Assembly (NCBI GenBank): GCA_003260075.1
Contig: QLIY01000206.1
Location: 62,001 to 126,000 of the forward strand
Direction: 5' to 3'
DNA from: Phallusia mammillata
Lineage: Eukaryota; Chordata; Ascidiacea; Phlebobranchia; Ascidiidae
Length of the DNA: 64,000 nt
The position numbers and the translations under genes were made by a program. Of this stretch, positions 26,112 through 44,600 are shown one piece after another. Every line of letters starts with the position of its first letter. Position 1 is the stretch's first letter. A model generated the notes under the pieces. It ran no database searches. It saw only the letters and a program-made list of their open reading frames with translations, and was not told where the DNA came from.

Positions 26112-28334
26112 TTGATAAAAAAGTGAGTAGTGCAAAAAAGCACAAAACACTTGATAGTGCCACTATAATTATAAAAAGTGAGTACTGTAAAAAAGCACCA
26201 CTTTTTGTGTAGAACGCTTTTAGAGCAAATTAATGCTTTTTATTTCTGCTGTTCTTAACCCTACAACAGAGGGTCTTAACCAATGGGGGGGGGGGACCAC
26301 CACTGGACTTTGTATTGATAACAAAAGTGAGTAGTGGAAAAAAACACCAAAAACGTAATACTTCCACCAAAATTATAAAAAGTGAGTATTGTAAAAAAAA
26401 CACCACTTTTTGTGTAGAACGCTTTTAGAGCAAATTAATGCTTTTATTTCTGCTGTTCTTAACCCTACAACAGAGGGTCTTAACCAATGGTGCTGAAACT
26501 CGTATGGGGTGCGTTACCAATATATTGGGGGTGCGGAAATGCTAAAATATCAGGGCTATGTTTTAGGTTAATAATTACGTTTCGGAAAATATAACATAGG
26601 ATGCGAAAATATTTTGGTGGTTTCAAACGACGAAAATATGTTAAGAATCTTATTTACACAATGCTCATTTAAGTCCAATGACTGTATAAGCAGCATCGAA
26701 TGGAAATAAAACAATTCTTCCTGTGTTACCCCTTGGTGCTGTAGTATGTTGCTCTGAATATTACAATTTTAACTACCAAGAGACATTCCATATATCAGCC
26801 CGTACAAAGGTTGTTCTGTTTGTCGCGTCGCAATAAGGTGATTGACAGTTAATATTGCATAACTCTATTAATTTAAATCCCACTACATAATAATGAGGAT
26901 GTTTTGTTACCCCTGTTGCAACCTTTGTTTATTGAGACTTGGTCTTTTCGTATTTACGACCGTGTATGAAGTAGTTAAATAGCATTTCGCCATCGTCAAC
27001 TAAATTGTCCCTGTCCTATCTTTTGCTTTTCATTTTTAAAGCCATGCAGTTGTTGTTAAATGTTTTATTGCAGTTGTGTCGCATGTTTTCTTTCACTAAG
27101 CACAAATTGATATATTAACATCAACCCAATAAATAATAATTGAGCTGCAGACAGCCGTATAATTGGCTTAAAATGATAGTCATGTCTTTAATGGGTTGCT
27201 TATCGCACACATAGTGCCAGTCCAATATCAAACGATGTTACTGGATAAGCGCTTGTTAAAATGAAACAGAATTTGATTTGATCTGCAAATAAAACCTTTG
27301 GCAAAAAACGCTCAAAAACATGAGAAAGCATTGCACCATAGTCAGAGTTGTAAACCGTCCTGAAATTGGAGCCCGAACCCGATTCGTTTTTTAAAACGCC
27401 CGTTTAGGCCGGAAAGTTTGATTGACTAGCATATACATTAAAGACAACAAATACAATAGACAATTGGTCTTGAACAAGGTGTTTTAGGGCTGTTTGACAA
27501 GAAAACAAGCCCAGACTCGGCCCGACTCTGACGATAGTTTTTATGATCTTAAGCGCCAAAAAAATTTAAATCATGGTAATGTGCATTACAGATACTAAAA
27601 CATCTTTACTTTACAATCAGTTTTCATAACGATTTACAGGTAAAATTGAACCTGTAAATCATAAGAATAACAATGGTACCTTATGCGTTCGAACTCAATT
27701 TTTATCGTTTAAACTTTAAAGCAGTGTTTTTCAACCTTTTTTGAGCCACGGAACACTTTATGCATTAAGGGGGGGGGGAATGTTTTGTTACCCCTGGTGC
27801 AACCTTTCTTATTGAGACTTACGACCGCGTATGAACTATGAAGTGGTTAAAGCGCATTTCGCCATCGTCTACTAAAGTGTCCCTGTCCTATTTTTAAAGC
27901 CATGCAGTTGTTGTTCAATGTTTTACTGTAACAAACAATAATGTTGAACTCTTTAGTGCAATTGTGTCGCTATGTTTTCTTTCACTAAGCGTAATAATTA
28001 AGCTGCAGACAGCACACACTGTTTGAAAAAATAAGGTCTCATGTGCAGCTAGTGACAAAACATAGGCCGTATATTTGGCTTAAAATAATATGAAGTCATG
28101 TCGTTAATCTGGCGCCTTTGAATGGTTTGCTTGGTTTCTTATTGTATATATATTGCCAGTTCAGTATCAAACGATGTTACTGGATAAGCACTTGTTAAAA
28201 TGAAACAGAATTTGATTTGACCTGCAAATAACATTGTGACGTGCTTGCGTTTAATTCTTTTTTTCTTTATTTATCGTGCACTGTACGACGCGCATTCAAT
28301 GTTATTTACCCTGATGAAGGCGACCTGTATAGGA

Positions 28335-28335
<1 letters not shown>
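26112..28335. other. Intergenic, duplicated and repeat-rich
   Basis: No gene was seen. Segment 26087-26284 is repeated after the G run at 26285-26295. About 27345-27545 is a dispersed element with AAATTGGAGCCCGAACCC at one end, also found near 38580-38960, 42300-43000 and 44220-44515. CAGTGTTTTTCAACC at about 27723 is a hAT-type end truncated by the G run at 27769-27778. Beyond that run, sequence from about 26890 recurs in a diverged form (GTTTTGTTACCCCT, CATTTCGCCATCGTC). Confidence 0.6.

Positions 28336-28416
<81 letters not shown>
28336..28416 (+). repeat. 81-base G homopolymer
   Basis: An uninterrupted G run that cuts a CTGATGAAGGCGACCTGTAT motif just before its GTCGAAAC half, so the join falls inside a known repeat rather than at its end. 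I interpret it as a filled assembly join. Confidence 0.9.
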
Positions 28417-29860
28417 CTAACGGCAAAATGGCCAGCAATCCTCCAACTTTTTGTACCTGTTCGTTCGAACTGGGTCAGAGGGCCTTGTTACTACAGTTTG
28501 AGGGAGAAAACAGGAAATCAGGTGAGTTTCGAACCCACAAACTTACGAGAAGATAGCAACCGACAAGTCATATGTTTTAAGTGCAATATTACAAACATTA
28601 CATATAGTTTCGACCTCTTTCGTCTTGTTGGGGGGGGGGGCATGAGCTCTATAAACTTGATATTATGTCTGGCAGCAATAGCTTATATATTACAATGAAA
28701 CCTTTGGCAAAAAAACAACAGTCTAAACATAAGAAAGCACTGCACCATAGTTTTTGTGATCTTAAACGCCATTTAAACCATTGTAATACTTTGATGTGCA
28801 TTAGAGATACCAAAAACATCTATTATACTTTACCAACAGTTTTTTTTATGACGATTATCGGGTGAAATTGAACTTGTAAAGCATAAGAATACAAATTCTA
28901 CCTTATGCGTTCGAACTTGACCATTTTCAATTTCATTTTTATCGTTTAAAGGCAAAATGACTAGCACCCCTCCAACTTTTCGTACCTATTCGTTCAAACT
29001 GGGCCAAAGGGCCTTGTTGCTACAGTTTCACGGCAAGGAAGTAAACAGGAAATCAGGTGAGTTTCGAACCCGAAAACTTACGAGAAGACAGCAACCGACA
29101 AGTCATCTGTTTTAACTGCAATATTACAAACATTACATATAGTTTCGACCTCTTTCGTCTTGTTTACCCTTTACCCGTTTTCGAAGATAAAAAACAATTG
29201 GACAAAACTGTCAAAAAAGTTTTAAATTTTGAAGTTTGCTGCTATAGACTTTGTTGTGTGTTGTGGTCGTTTGCGTGATACATTGAATGATTTTTCCACA
29301 GCTTATGCTCCCACCATGTACTTGGCGCATTCAGTGTTATTTACCCCGATGAAGGCGACCTGTATAGGACGTCGAAACGTCGGAATAAAATTTCAATTGT
29401 CAGAAGAGCTTTATAAACTTGATATTATGCCTGGCAGCCATAGCTTATATATGTACATATTAGGTTGGGGCCTTTGCATTACATCATGTGAACTTAGCTT
29501 TGTTTAAGCCGAGCATTAAAACTGGGGGGGGGGGCGATTTTTCCACAACTTATGCTCCCACCATGTACGGCGCATTTCAGTGTTATTTACCCTGATGAAA
29601 GCGACCTGTATAGGACGTCGAAACGTCGGAATAAAATTGCTTTGCCAGAAGAGCTCTATAAACTTGATATTATGCCTGGCAGCCATAGCTTATATATGTA
29701 CATTACATCATGTGAACTTAGCTTTGTTTAAGCCGAGCATTAAAACTGGGAGCAATTTTATTGTGCGGTGGGAATCGCTGAGTTAATATGTGTTGACAAA
29801 TCAGGTTTACGATCTTTGTGATGGACGAGTTGAGTTTTTCCATCGTCAGCGTTTCGGCGA
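28417..29860 (+). repeat. Tandem blocks of a CTGATGA...GAAAC retroelement-like repeat
   Basis: Two related blocks beginning GGCAAAATGGCCAGCA or GGCAAAATGACTAGCA (about 28422-28622 and 28952-29165) are followed by two units of the family TTTACCCTGATGAAGGCGAC, TATAGGACGTCGAAACGTCG, GAAGAGCT(C/T)TATAAACTTG (about 29336-29460 and 29578-29700). The two units are separated by the G run at 29524-29534. The core CTGATGA...GAAAC is at 29592-29624, with CCGATGA in the earlier unit at 29347-29378. Open frames here run through repeats and are not genes. Confidence 0.65.
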
Positions 29861-30151
29861 TACATTTCGGGTAAACTTGATTTGCGATAAAAAAAACATC
29901 ACTAGTTCTTCGTATTTACGACCCAAGAGACGCCGTACTGAACAGTACTACTGACTTTGGAGGAAAGTATTTGTTAACAAAGTTCTAAATCGATAGTGAT
30001 TTGACTTGTATATCTCGTACAATAAAAACTATGTGCTTTGGTATTGTTCTAGGTTTGGCACCAAACATATTTAGCATAACGCTGGGCATACTACATAGTT
30101 AAAAAATAGGAACTTTTTTGTCTCTTTATACTATATTCCTAGATTCATAAA

Positions 30152-30257
30152 TACAGTAAACTTCAGTTAAGCTGGATTCGGTTAATCCGGATCTTCGCAT
30201 AATCCGGACAATTTTTTTTTGGTCCAAACGGGTCCTGATTAACCGAGTTTTACTGTA
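30152..30257. mobile_element. Tigger/pogo-like MITE with TA duplication
   Basis: The element is 30154-30255 (102 bp), flanked by TA at 30152-30153 and 30256-30257. It starts CAGTAAACTTCAGTTAA and ends GTTTTACTG, with internal GGATCTTCGCATAATCCGGA. Related copies are at 12797-13338 and 58390-58555. TA target sites with CAGTAAA termini are characteristic of pogo/Tigger-type mariner elements. It is non-coding. Confidence 0.8.
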
Positions 30258-31625
30258 TTGTCACATAGTCTTTACAGCCAGTTGCTTCTACGTTAAGATT
30301 TTTAAAATAAGGAGAACATTAAAATATGACGTCACACTATATAGTTACGTCATTAAAATTGGACGTTTTTAAGGCGATAACATAGTTTGAAGCATGTGCG
30401 TCTTGTATTGTAGGCAATTTAAGGTTACGAACTATTCACAGCGTTTTCAGCCAAGACCGAAACATTTGGAACTGTATGCTGTTTACCCTGGCTTATGGTT
30501 ACCGACCTTTGCGACGGAATAAACTTGACGATAAAATATAATTTTTACAACTTGCGACCGCAACCTTTGTTGGGCAATAGTGCGTTAATTAAGCTTGATT
30601 CAATGCCACCTTTGGAACTTCACTAAAAGCGTGTGCAACCTTGCCATGAGAAGAAAATCCAGGGGGGGGGGGAGCGCGTTAATAAAGCTTGATTCAATGC
30701 CACCTTGGGAACTTCACTAAAAGCGTGTGCAACCTTGCCATGAGAAGAAAATCCAAAAAACACAACGACATGATTGGCTGTTACAAACTGAAGACATAAT
30801 AGGGGAAATATTTCGTTCACAAACGGAAATATCTTATTTTCGTAGATTTAATTCGAATATAAGTTAGTTTTGCCAAGAGGTTTAAAAAAAGTCGCTAGTA
30901 GGGCTACGGTTTTGGCTGTGAAAAAAGTGTAACTAGTCAATGCACAGTAATACAAATTATCAATATTTGTTATTTTAATTTTTTACGTTTGTGTAAAGCT
31001 AATAACACTTTTAATAAGATAATAAAAAATAATTTCGCAATAAGTTAAGACTGCTTGACCACAGCCTTATTAAAACTAAAATTAATAAAAACATTCCAAT
31101 ATGATTAAGCCTAATGAATTTAACACACACTGAGGGCGTTTATGAGTCACAATCAATCAACAATGCTGCATTTGTTGTCACACACACCTCGATTGTTACG
31201 ACATAAATGCTTGTGTGGTGAATAGCAGTTAACATGGTTAAGTTCTGAGCAAGGGACGATTACCCAGTTTAAAGCCTCAAGGGAAAAAAGGGGGCCCAGT
31301 CCAACTTAAACATATAAAAGTCGTAATTACGTTCCTAACTTTATTGCCGCATTTGTGACTGAAGGTACTCTAGTTTTAAGGTGCGTGCAAATTTAGGTTT
31401 GCAAAAAGTTTTCTTGTATTTTTAATTAAAACAATGTTTTTTTTCAAATGCAAGAATGCATATGACGTCACAAAGTCGTTTGTTACGTAATACGTTACGA
31501 AAAAATTTAAAAATATACAATAAACTAAACTTACTCTTTGGTATGCTAATTTGAAGAAAAAACATCATAGTTATAAATAAAGTTTATAAATTTGTTTTTC
31601 CGACTTGGAAGTTACGAGTGCAACA
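30258..31625. other. Region upstream of the FEX gene
   Basis: This should hold the promoter of the fluoride-channel gene. TATGACGTCAC occurs at about 30327 and again at about 31461. A segment starting near 30590 (GCGTTAATTAAGCTTGATTC) is repeated directly after the G run at 30662-30672. No other exon was recognised. Confidence 0.5.
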
Positions 31626-37883
<6,258 letters not shown>

Positions 37884-37884
<1 letters not shown>

Positions 37885-37889
37885 ATAAA
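37884..37889 (+). terminator. Poly(A) signal AATAAA overlapping the FEX stop codon
   Basis: The stop TGA (37882-37884) shares its last base with AATAAA (37884-37889). Poly(A) signals act 10-30 bases before cleavage, so the 3' untranslated region could be very short. Later AATAAA-type signals may also be used. Confidence 0.5.
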
Positions 37890-39180
37890 CACTCCCTAAT
37901 GTTAAAAAACAATACCGGCCTTTTTTTAAAGGATGGCACTGTTGTGACATTTTTTCAACAGTTGAAAAAGGTGTTTAAATGTATCTGTCTTTTCAAATGG
38001 TGTTTTTGAGGCCAGTTGTTCCATTTAAATGTTTTATTCGTTCTTTTGTAATGCAAGGTCGGCCAATTATGCTTGTATGTTTTCTATGGTGTTCTTTTAT
38101 GTGTCAATGTATTTTGTTTATCGAATACCGTGATTTTCCGAACTGTTTCAGCCCACTAATTGTAGACAGCATCCAACTTTGAAAAAGTAAAATACAGGCC
38201 AACACTGGTAATAATAACCTTATGAAAGAAATATGTTCGGGGGGGGGGATGTTTATCAAATATCGTGACTTTTTCAGTCGTCTAATTGTAGACAGCATCC
38301 AACTTTGCAAAGACATGTAAATGTGGAATACAGGCCAACACTGGTAATAATAACCTTATGAAAGAAATATGTTCAAAAAACCTCGATTTTGGCCATGTAA
38401 TATTACCCACCATAGCTGGACAACACGAAAACCGCCATTTTAACGTTTAACAACATATTTATCGTTCTGTCACAGACGCACGATTATACGATACTCCACT
38501 GCACGTTTTATGTTTTTTACACTTTGTTGTCAACACGCACTCTTGACTAATACACGACTTGAAAGCGTAAATTAGTGGATCATGCAGCTCAGAGTTGCAA
38601 GTCGGGCGGGCGTTTCGGGCCGGGTATGGACTTAGGATTCTCAAAAAAACGGGCTTGATTCGGACCTGACTTTACACTCTGAGTCAGTATTTTTTGAATA
38701 AATTGAACTAGCTAAGTAACCAGTTGGTGGACCTGACCTGATATCAAACAGGCCTAAAACGCTTCGTTCAAGACCAATTATTTATTGTGTTTCTTGTCTT
38801 GGTCTTTTCTGAGGCTTTCATGTATAGGCCTGTCAATCAAACTTTCGGGCCTAAACGGGCTTCTTAAAATCGATTCGGGTTAGGACCAGGTTTCGGGCTT
38901 GTACTTTCGGGTTCGGGCTCCAATTTCAGGCCCGTTGAAAACTCGACTACAGCTACACCGTATGATAAGGTGTTAGTTAGGGCATTAAAGTTTACCAGAA
39001 AGTAAGGTTGATGCATTAAAAGGTTAACACGACTGGTATATAGGCTTTATGTTATAGCAGCGCACTAAGCCAAAACTAAATGCAAGATTACCGAGATCAC
39101 ACCTATACTGCATGGGCGCTTGTTGGAGGTCAAAAGGTCAACCTCTTAGTCTCGGAAACCATGTGACCTTCGCCAGAGAT
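37890..39180. other. Intergenic after FEX
   Basis: A segment ending GAAATATGTTC is duplicated around the G run at 38239-38248. About 38580-38960 is a dispersed element bounded by CAGAGTTGCAAGTCGGGC and GGGCTCCAATTTCAGGCCCG, also seen at about 27345-27545 and 44220-44515. No gene was recognised. Confidence 0.55.
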
Positions 39181-41100
39181 CGTCTCCATGGTAACCTGCC
39201 TGACGGCGGAATCCGTACAAAAAAGCCCAGGTACATGAATTGTTTTTTAGTGGTTCTATAAACTTCGACACGCTTATGATCAGAAAAAAAACATGGTGAA
39301 TGTGATTTTTATGTAGCTTCAGTTTGCGTTGTTTTTACGTTAGCAAATTTTAAATCTACTTTTTTAAATTCCAGTTTAGCACGAGAGAATAGTGGACACT
39401 TTATCCCAGCTCTCCGGTTGGCATAGCAACTTAAATAAAGTATTCCCGGAAAGTTGAGAATTTATCGGAAATCCGAAGAGGAAACAAACAATGTTCGGCT
39501 TACGAGGGACCCGCGTCGCCCCGTAAAACACGATGTACACTGCGAAATATGGTCGTAAAAGGGTAAAACTTAGGAGAAAGCTACATAGGTTTACATTAGC
39601 AACCGACAATCACAAACTCAGTAGAGTAAGTCAGGTTGATGCGAGGTTTAAAATAACTGTTTAGAACGGCAGCCTATAGGTTTTTATTCATCAGGTTGGC
39701 CTTTGCCTTTACGTTTGGGTTTTGTTGTTAGGAAAAAAACATTAAATTGCTATGAAACAGAGTGGAGAACTCAGTATTGTGGCTTCTCAGAAGGTATTTT
39801 ATGCTGTGTAATCTACTATCGGTAAATGTTTTTGAGAGCAAAACAAACGTTAAGAAGCAGATTTAGGAAGAGTGGTAAACTGGATAAAAGGAATTGAAAG
39901 ATTTGAATTAGAACAAATAATCGAACACTGCAGACAATGTAAACCGTATAGGTCCAAACAGTGTGCAGTGTCTGCAGCTAGCGCATCTGTCTGTCGGTAC
40001 ATTGCTTGTAACTAAACAACATTCGGTTAAAGCTGTATATGTACGTCGTTTAAATTTAACACAGACCAGCACCGAGTTTTTATTGACGGTGCATGGGGGG
40101 GGGGTCGGAATCCGTACAAAAAACCCAGGTACATGAATGGTTGTCTAAGTGGTTCTATAAAGTTCGACACGCTTATGATTAAAACAAAACAACGAAAGTT
40201 AAACTATTATGTGTAATTTCTATGTAGATTATGTTTGCGTTGTTTTTAAGTTAGCAAATTTTAAGTCTACTTTTTGTTTTTAGGTGTTTTTTTAGTCTGC
40301 GTTTTTAAATACCAGTTTAGCACGAGAGAATAGTGCCTATACCCCCAGCGTCCGGTTGGCATAGCAACCCGAATAAAATATTCCCGGAAAGTCGAGAATT
40401 TATCCGAAACCTAAAGAGAGAACAAGCAATGTTCGGCTCACACGCCGTAAAAACCGATATAGCCTACAAAGCGAAATAGGGTCGTAAAAATTGTAAAACT
40501 TCAGGAGAAAGCTACACGGGTTTACATTAGCAACCGACAATCACAAACTCAGTAGAGTAAGTTTAGGTTGATGCGAGGTTTAAAATAACTGTTTAGAACG
40601 GCAGCCTATAGGTATTTATTAATCAGGATGACCTATTCTTTACTTTTTTGGGTTTTGTTGTTAGGAAAAAACATTAAATTGCTACGAAACAGAGAGGAGA
40701 ACTCAGCATTGTGGCTCATTTTTTTCATGTGGTGTAAACTGCTATCAGTAATTTTACCGAATCAAATAAAAAGCTGTTTTTGAGAGCAAAACAAAAATTC
40801 AGAAGCAGATTTAAAAAAAGTGGTAAACAGGAGAAATGAGTTGGAACAAATAATCGAACAACTGCAAACGGTGCGCACCGGTCGGATCTGTAAGGTCTCA
40901 CCATTGCATCTGCGACAAGACTTTGGGTTTGTTTACAGACTGGCATAGCCTGACCTCATAGGTCGAAACAGTTTGGACTGTCTGCAGCTAACTTATCATT
41001 CTGCCGGTACATTGCTTGTAATTGAACAACATTTCGTTAAAACTATATACGGTATGTCGTTAAAATTTAAACACAGACCAGTGCCGAGATTTTATTCAAC
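39181..41100. repeat. Diverged ~0.9-kb direct duplication upstream of the TIR gene
   Basis: Sequence from about 39208 (GGAATCCGTACAAAAAAGCC) to 40094 recurs after the G run at 40095-40104 (GGAATCCGTACAAAAAACCC to about 41100). It shares GTTGGCATAGCAAC, ATTAGCAACCGACAATCACA and GAACGGCAGCCTATAGGT but has many indels. No conserved open frame spans both copies. It is either two haplotypes placed in series or an old duplication; the join style favours the first. Confidence 0.65.
39182..39430. promoter_or_regulatory. RFX X-box-like motifs
   Basis: GTCTCCATGGTAAC (39182-39195) and GTTGGCATAGCAAC (39417-39430) each match the X-box consensus GTNRCC-AT-RGYAAC at 13 of 14 positions. The second recurs at 40355-40368 in the duplicated block. 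RFX factors bind such sites at ciliary and immune genes. The nearest start codon is over 1 kb away at 41684, so any link is speculative. Confidence 0.25.
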
Positions 41101-41366
41101 GTGCATCTAAAATATACAGGATCGCTTGGTGCACCTGGGGGGGGGGGGGGGGGGGGGGAAATATACAGGATCGCTTGGTGCACCTTTATGCCGCTCGGTG
41201 CACCTCTGTTTTGCTAGGTGCATCTTTACCTAGCGATATAAAAGTGCGGCAAGTGGCATAAACGTGCACCAAGTGATATACATGTGCACCAATAGTTATA
41301 ACGGTGCGCCAAGCGTTGGTAATAGTGCACCAAGGATCCACGTGATCCTGTATATTTTAGATGCAC
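41101..41366. mobile_element. Foldback element with perfect 23-bp inverted termini and GTGCACC repeats
   Basis: The left arm 41101-41123 starts GTGCATCTAAAATATACAGG. It is the exact reverse complement of 41344-41366. Between them GTGCACC/GGTGCAC words recur about every 20 bases in both orientations (GGTGCACCT, GTGCACCAAGTGATATA, GTGCGCCAAGCG). A 22-base G run at 41137-41158 interrupts the left part and the first 20 or so bases after the terminus are repeated after it. There is no open frame. It is probably a MITE of unknown superfamily. Confidence 0.7.
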
Positions 41367-41683
41367 CCTTCATTTAAAGTCGCATTAATTGTTGAAATAC
41401 AACGTTATTGAAATAATAATTCTCTTCACAATACCCACATGTTTCCTTCCGTGAGTTATCAAAGGAAATCAAAAGTAACCCGAGCGAACAAAGCATTGAT
41501 TCTGAAGCTTTGTAACCGGACACCGTCGCGCGTTTAAACGGCAAAACATCACCACGCCAAACCCCACAACGCTAACAAGTCAACAATGGGTGAAAGAATA
41601 TTGCTATTGTGACGAAACAGTGTGAAAGCGCGCGAGACGCACAGAGATTTTGGAACACTGTAGTTGTTGCATGGATTATCGCA

Positions 41684-44600
41684 ATGGGCAATGCTAGCTC
41701 ACAACAACTTGTTGTGCCACCTGAACACATAGGTCAGTCAGAACCAGTCCAAAAAGAAGAAATAAGAACCGAAGTGATACCTTCGTCGCCAAATGTAGAA
41801 GGTATGATTTCGTATACTTTGTGCTTTGTTACGCTATACACGGATCATTTCTTGCATCTCACGAAAACTCAGGTCTAGGTTTACTTTGATTTGTAGCATG
41901 ATTTGACTGTCATTTCACTAAGTCAACTTTTTTGAAAATTGTTGAAAATTAGACAAAATAAGGATTTAAATTAAAAAAACACAAGGACATTTCTTAGAAA
42001 TAAGGACAATAAACTTCTTTAAGACATTGCCCTTCAAAATATAGACAAATCTAATAGAAATAAGGCAACCCTGGATATAAGGCTGATGTCTCAATGAACT
42101 TCGTATGGCGTAGCACACCTGGACACTTTGTTTAGCACAAAACGTATTGAAATCGAAACGTGATACGTGAATGTGTACAATAAGGATTGGCTATACCGGC
42201 AAATGTTTGATTTGTGCGAACTCTGGCGATGTTTAGTATTATTATCCGTTTCGGGTGCCATCGCGGTGTTCAGACTTCAGACTAGCACATGTAATCGCCA
42301 GTAGAGAATTTTAGCCGGTCTGAACTCGAATCGTTTTTGAGAAGCCCGTTTGGCAGTGCTGGGTTAACCATTAGGCAAAATAGGCACGTGCCTACAGGCC
42401 AGTCAAAAATCTAGGCCACTTTTCTTTGTGACAATGATTTGGCAACACTGATAATTCTAATTTTTTAGTTGGCAACCCTGATTTTCGGGCCACTTATAAA
42501 ATGTGCCTACAGGCCAGCAGACCCTTAATCCGGCACTGCCGTTTGGGCCAAAAGTTTGAATGACAGACAGTGGCGTAGGCAGCCGAAAATTTTGGGAGGG
42601 GCCAAATAATTTGTTGTCCAATACCAATTTTTGCTAACGCTCGGCGTAAGACGTGCTTTTACCAAACACGTGATTTACCAAATTGTGGTGCGACGGGACA
42701 GCCAAACGATTTATTTACTGATTTATTCCATGTCTGCATAAATATATATAAAGCATGGATTTCGGCTACAACTTGGTGACAACAATCATCTTTAGTAATT
42801 TACATATTCCTTTGATAGTTGAGAGACGAAACTAAATTCAAGTTTTTCAATAAACAACTTTGAAAATTTGGGAAGGGCCATGGCCACTCCCTGGCTACGC
42901 TACTGATGACAGACCTATAACAAAGAAGACATACGCAATCGACAATGATAGACAACGGCCTAAACAAGACGTTTTAGGGCTGTTGGGCATGTTATATCCA
43001 GCAACTACTTAGTTAGGTAATTCACATTTAAATAAATTACCGACACAAAACGTGAAATCAGGGCGAATTAAGCTAGTTTGTCGAAAAAAGCAAAGTCTTA
43101 ACCAGACTTACTTACAATTCTGCGCCGGTAGAAAGAAACAAACAGGTTAAAACATGTTCCAATATCCCTTTTTTCAAATATAAAATATTGCGTTAAGAAT
43201 CGCTGAAGCTGCCTGTTTAACGAATTGACATTTTTGAAAGAAGTTAAACTTATTTAAAATGACAGATTTTCGTGCCAAACTTTCACTATTTATCTTGTTT
43301 TACAATCACACCGACCTTGTTTGCACTTCCTTAAATGCTTTGTTCCCAGTATCCAAAAGATCGGCGAGAGTTGATATTACCACATTCACAAACGACTTTT
43401 TTGTTTTTTGCAGAGAAACTTCTGAAACAAGACCAAAATGCGATTGAGAAGAAAAAAATACGAGAGAAAATATTGCAGGAATATCCAAGACTAAGGGGTA
43501 ATGCTAACCTCTTGCTGTTTATTTGGGAGAATTATACAAAATTATTACTCAAGGCAGAATTAAACTCTAGACGTAGTTTTTTACAACTGAATGCAATGTC
43601 CAAATTAAAATAAAAAATGTTTATTAGTTAATAATGATCTTATAAATGGTAGGAATATTACATTTCGACACTGGACTATCACAATATGTAACAATAGCTG
43701 ATCTCGTTTATTATGTTAAACACTGTTGCTTTGGCACTGATATTAATAAAAACACACAGTTAATCAGTAATCTTTGACATAGGATGCCTACTATTAAAGC
43801 GGACGGTCCTGAAAACTATCTTAAATGTAAAGACAAAAGTATTTTTTAATGCATTGTTTTCATGACTAGTAAAGAAAACGATTGTAATACAAAACACTGC
43901 GTTGCGTTTTGCAGATGTTTTAAAAGAAGTTGGGGAATTCCCCTCCAGCGTCAAACCGTACGAGGATAATGACGTAACAAAGAAAACAATGAGTTATCAA
44001 GTGATGAAGGAGATGGAAGAGCTATACGGATATTTCTTCGAATACGAACAAAACGTAGGAACGGGATATTTAAGAAAAAACACTTTGTACTACGTTTCGC
44101 TGAATTGAAATGCTGATCATATCGGTTATTTGCAACTGCGATTTGTCCAGCTTTATCTTGCAATTAACCGGAATTTTCAGTTATCCAGTACGTTAGAGGC
44201 GTAAATTCTAATGTAGCTGAATTTTAGTTGTAAGCGGGCCTGAAACTGGACGCCCGAACCCGGTTCGAACCTGAATCGTTTTGGAGAAGCCCGTTTTTCC
44301 CCAAAGGTTGATTGACAGACTTTTACATTAAAGCCCCAGAAAAGATCAAGACAACAAACACAATAGACAATTGGTCTTTGACATGGCGTTTCAGAGCTGT
44401 TTGACATTAGGTCAGGTTAAGCAACTGGCTACTTAGCTGTTTTTTAAAAAAAGTACTAACAGAGTGTAAAGTCAGGCCCGAATTAGGCACGTCCCGACTT
44501 TTATCTCTGAGCTGAACATTATATATTGGTGTTAACATTGTTATACCAACGTTTAAGACAGGGGTGTCATGGCTGATGAACGCAAATTACACATTGCCTC

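Noticed and set aside
28236..28556. Open frame with a long glycine tract
   Set aside because: The glycines come from translating the 81-base G run; flanks are repeat sequence and no family is recognised.
41609..41683. Upstream ATG of the TIR gene adding 25 residues
   Set aside because: The downstream ATG at 41684 gives a canonical MGNASS myristoylation start; the upstream extension is hydrophobic and lacks support.
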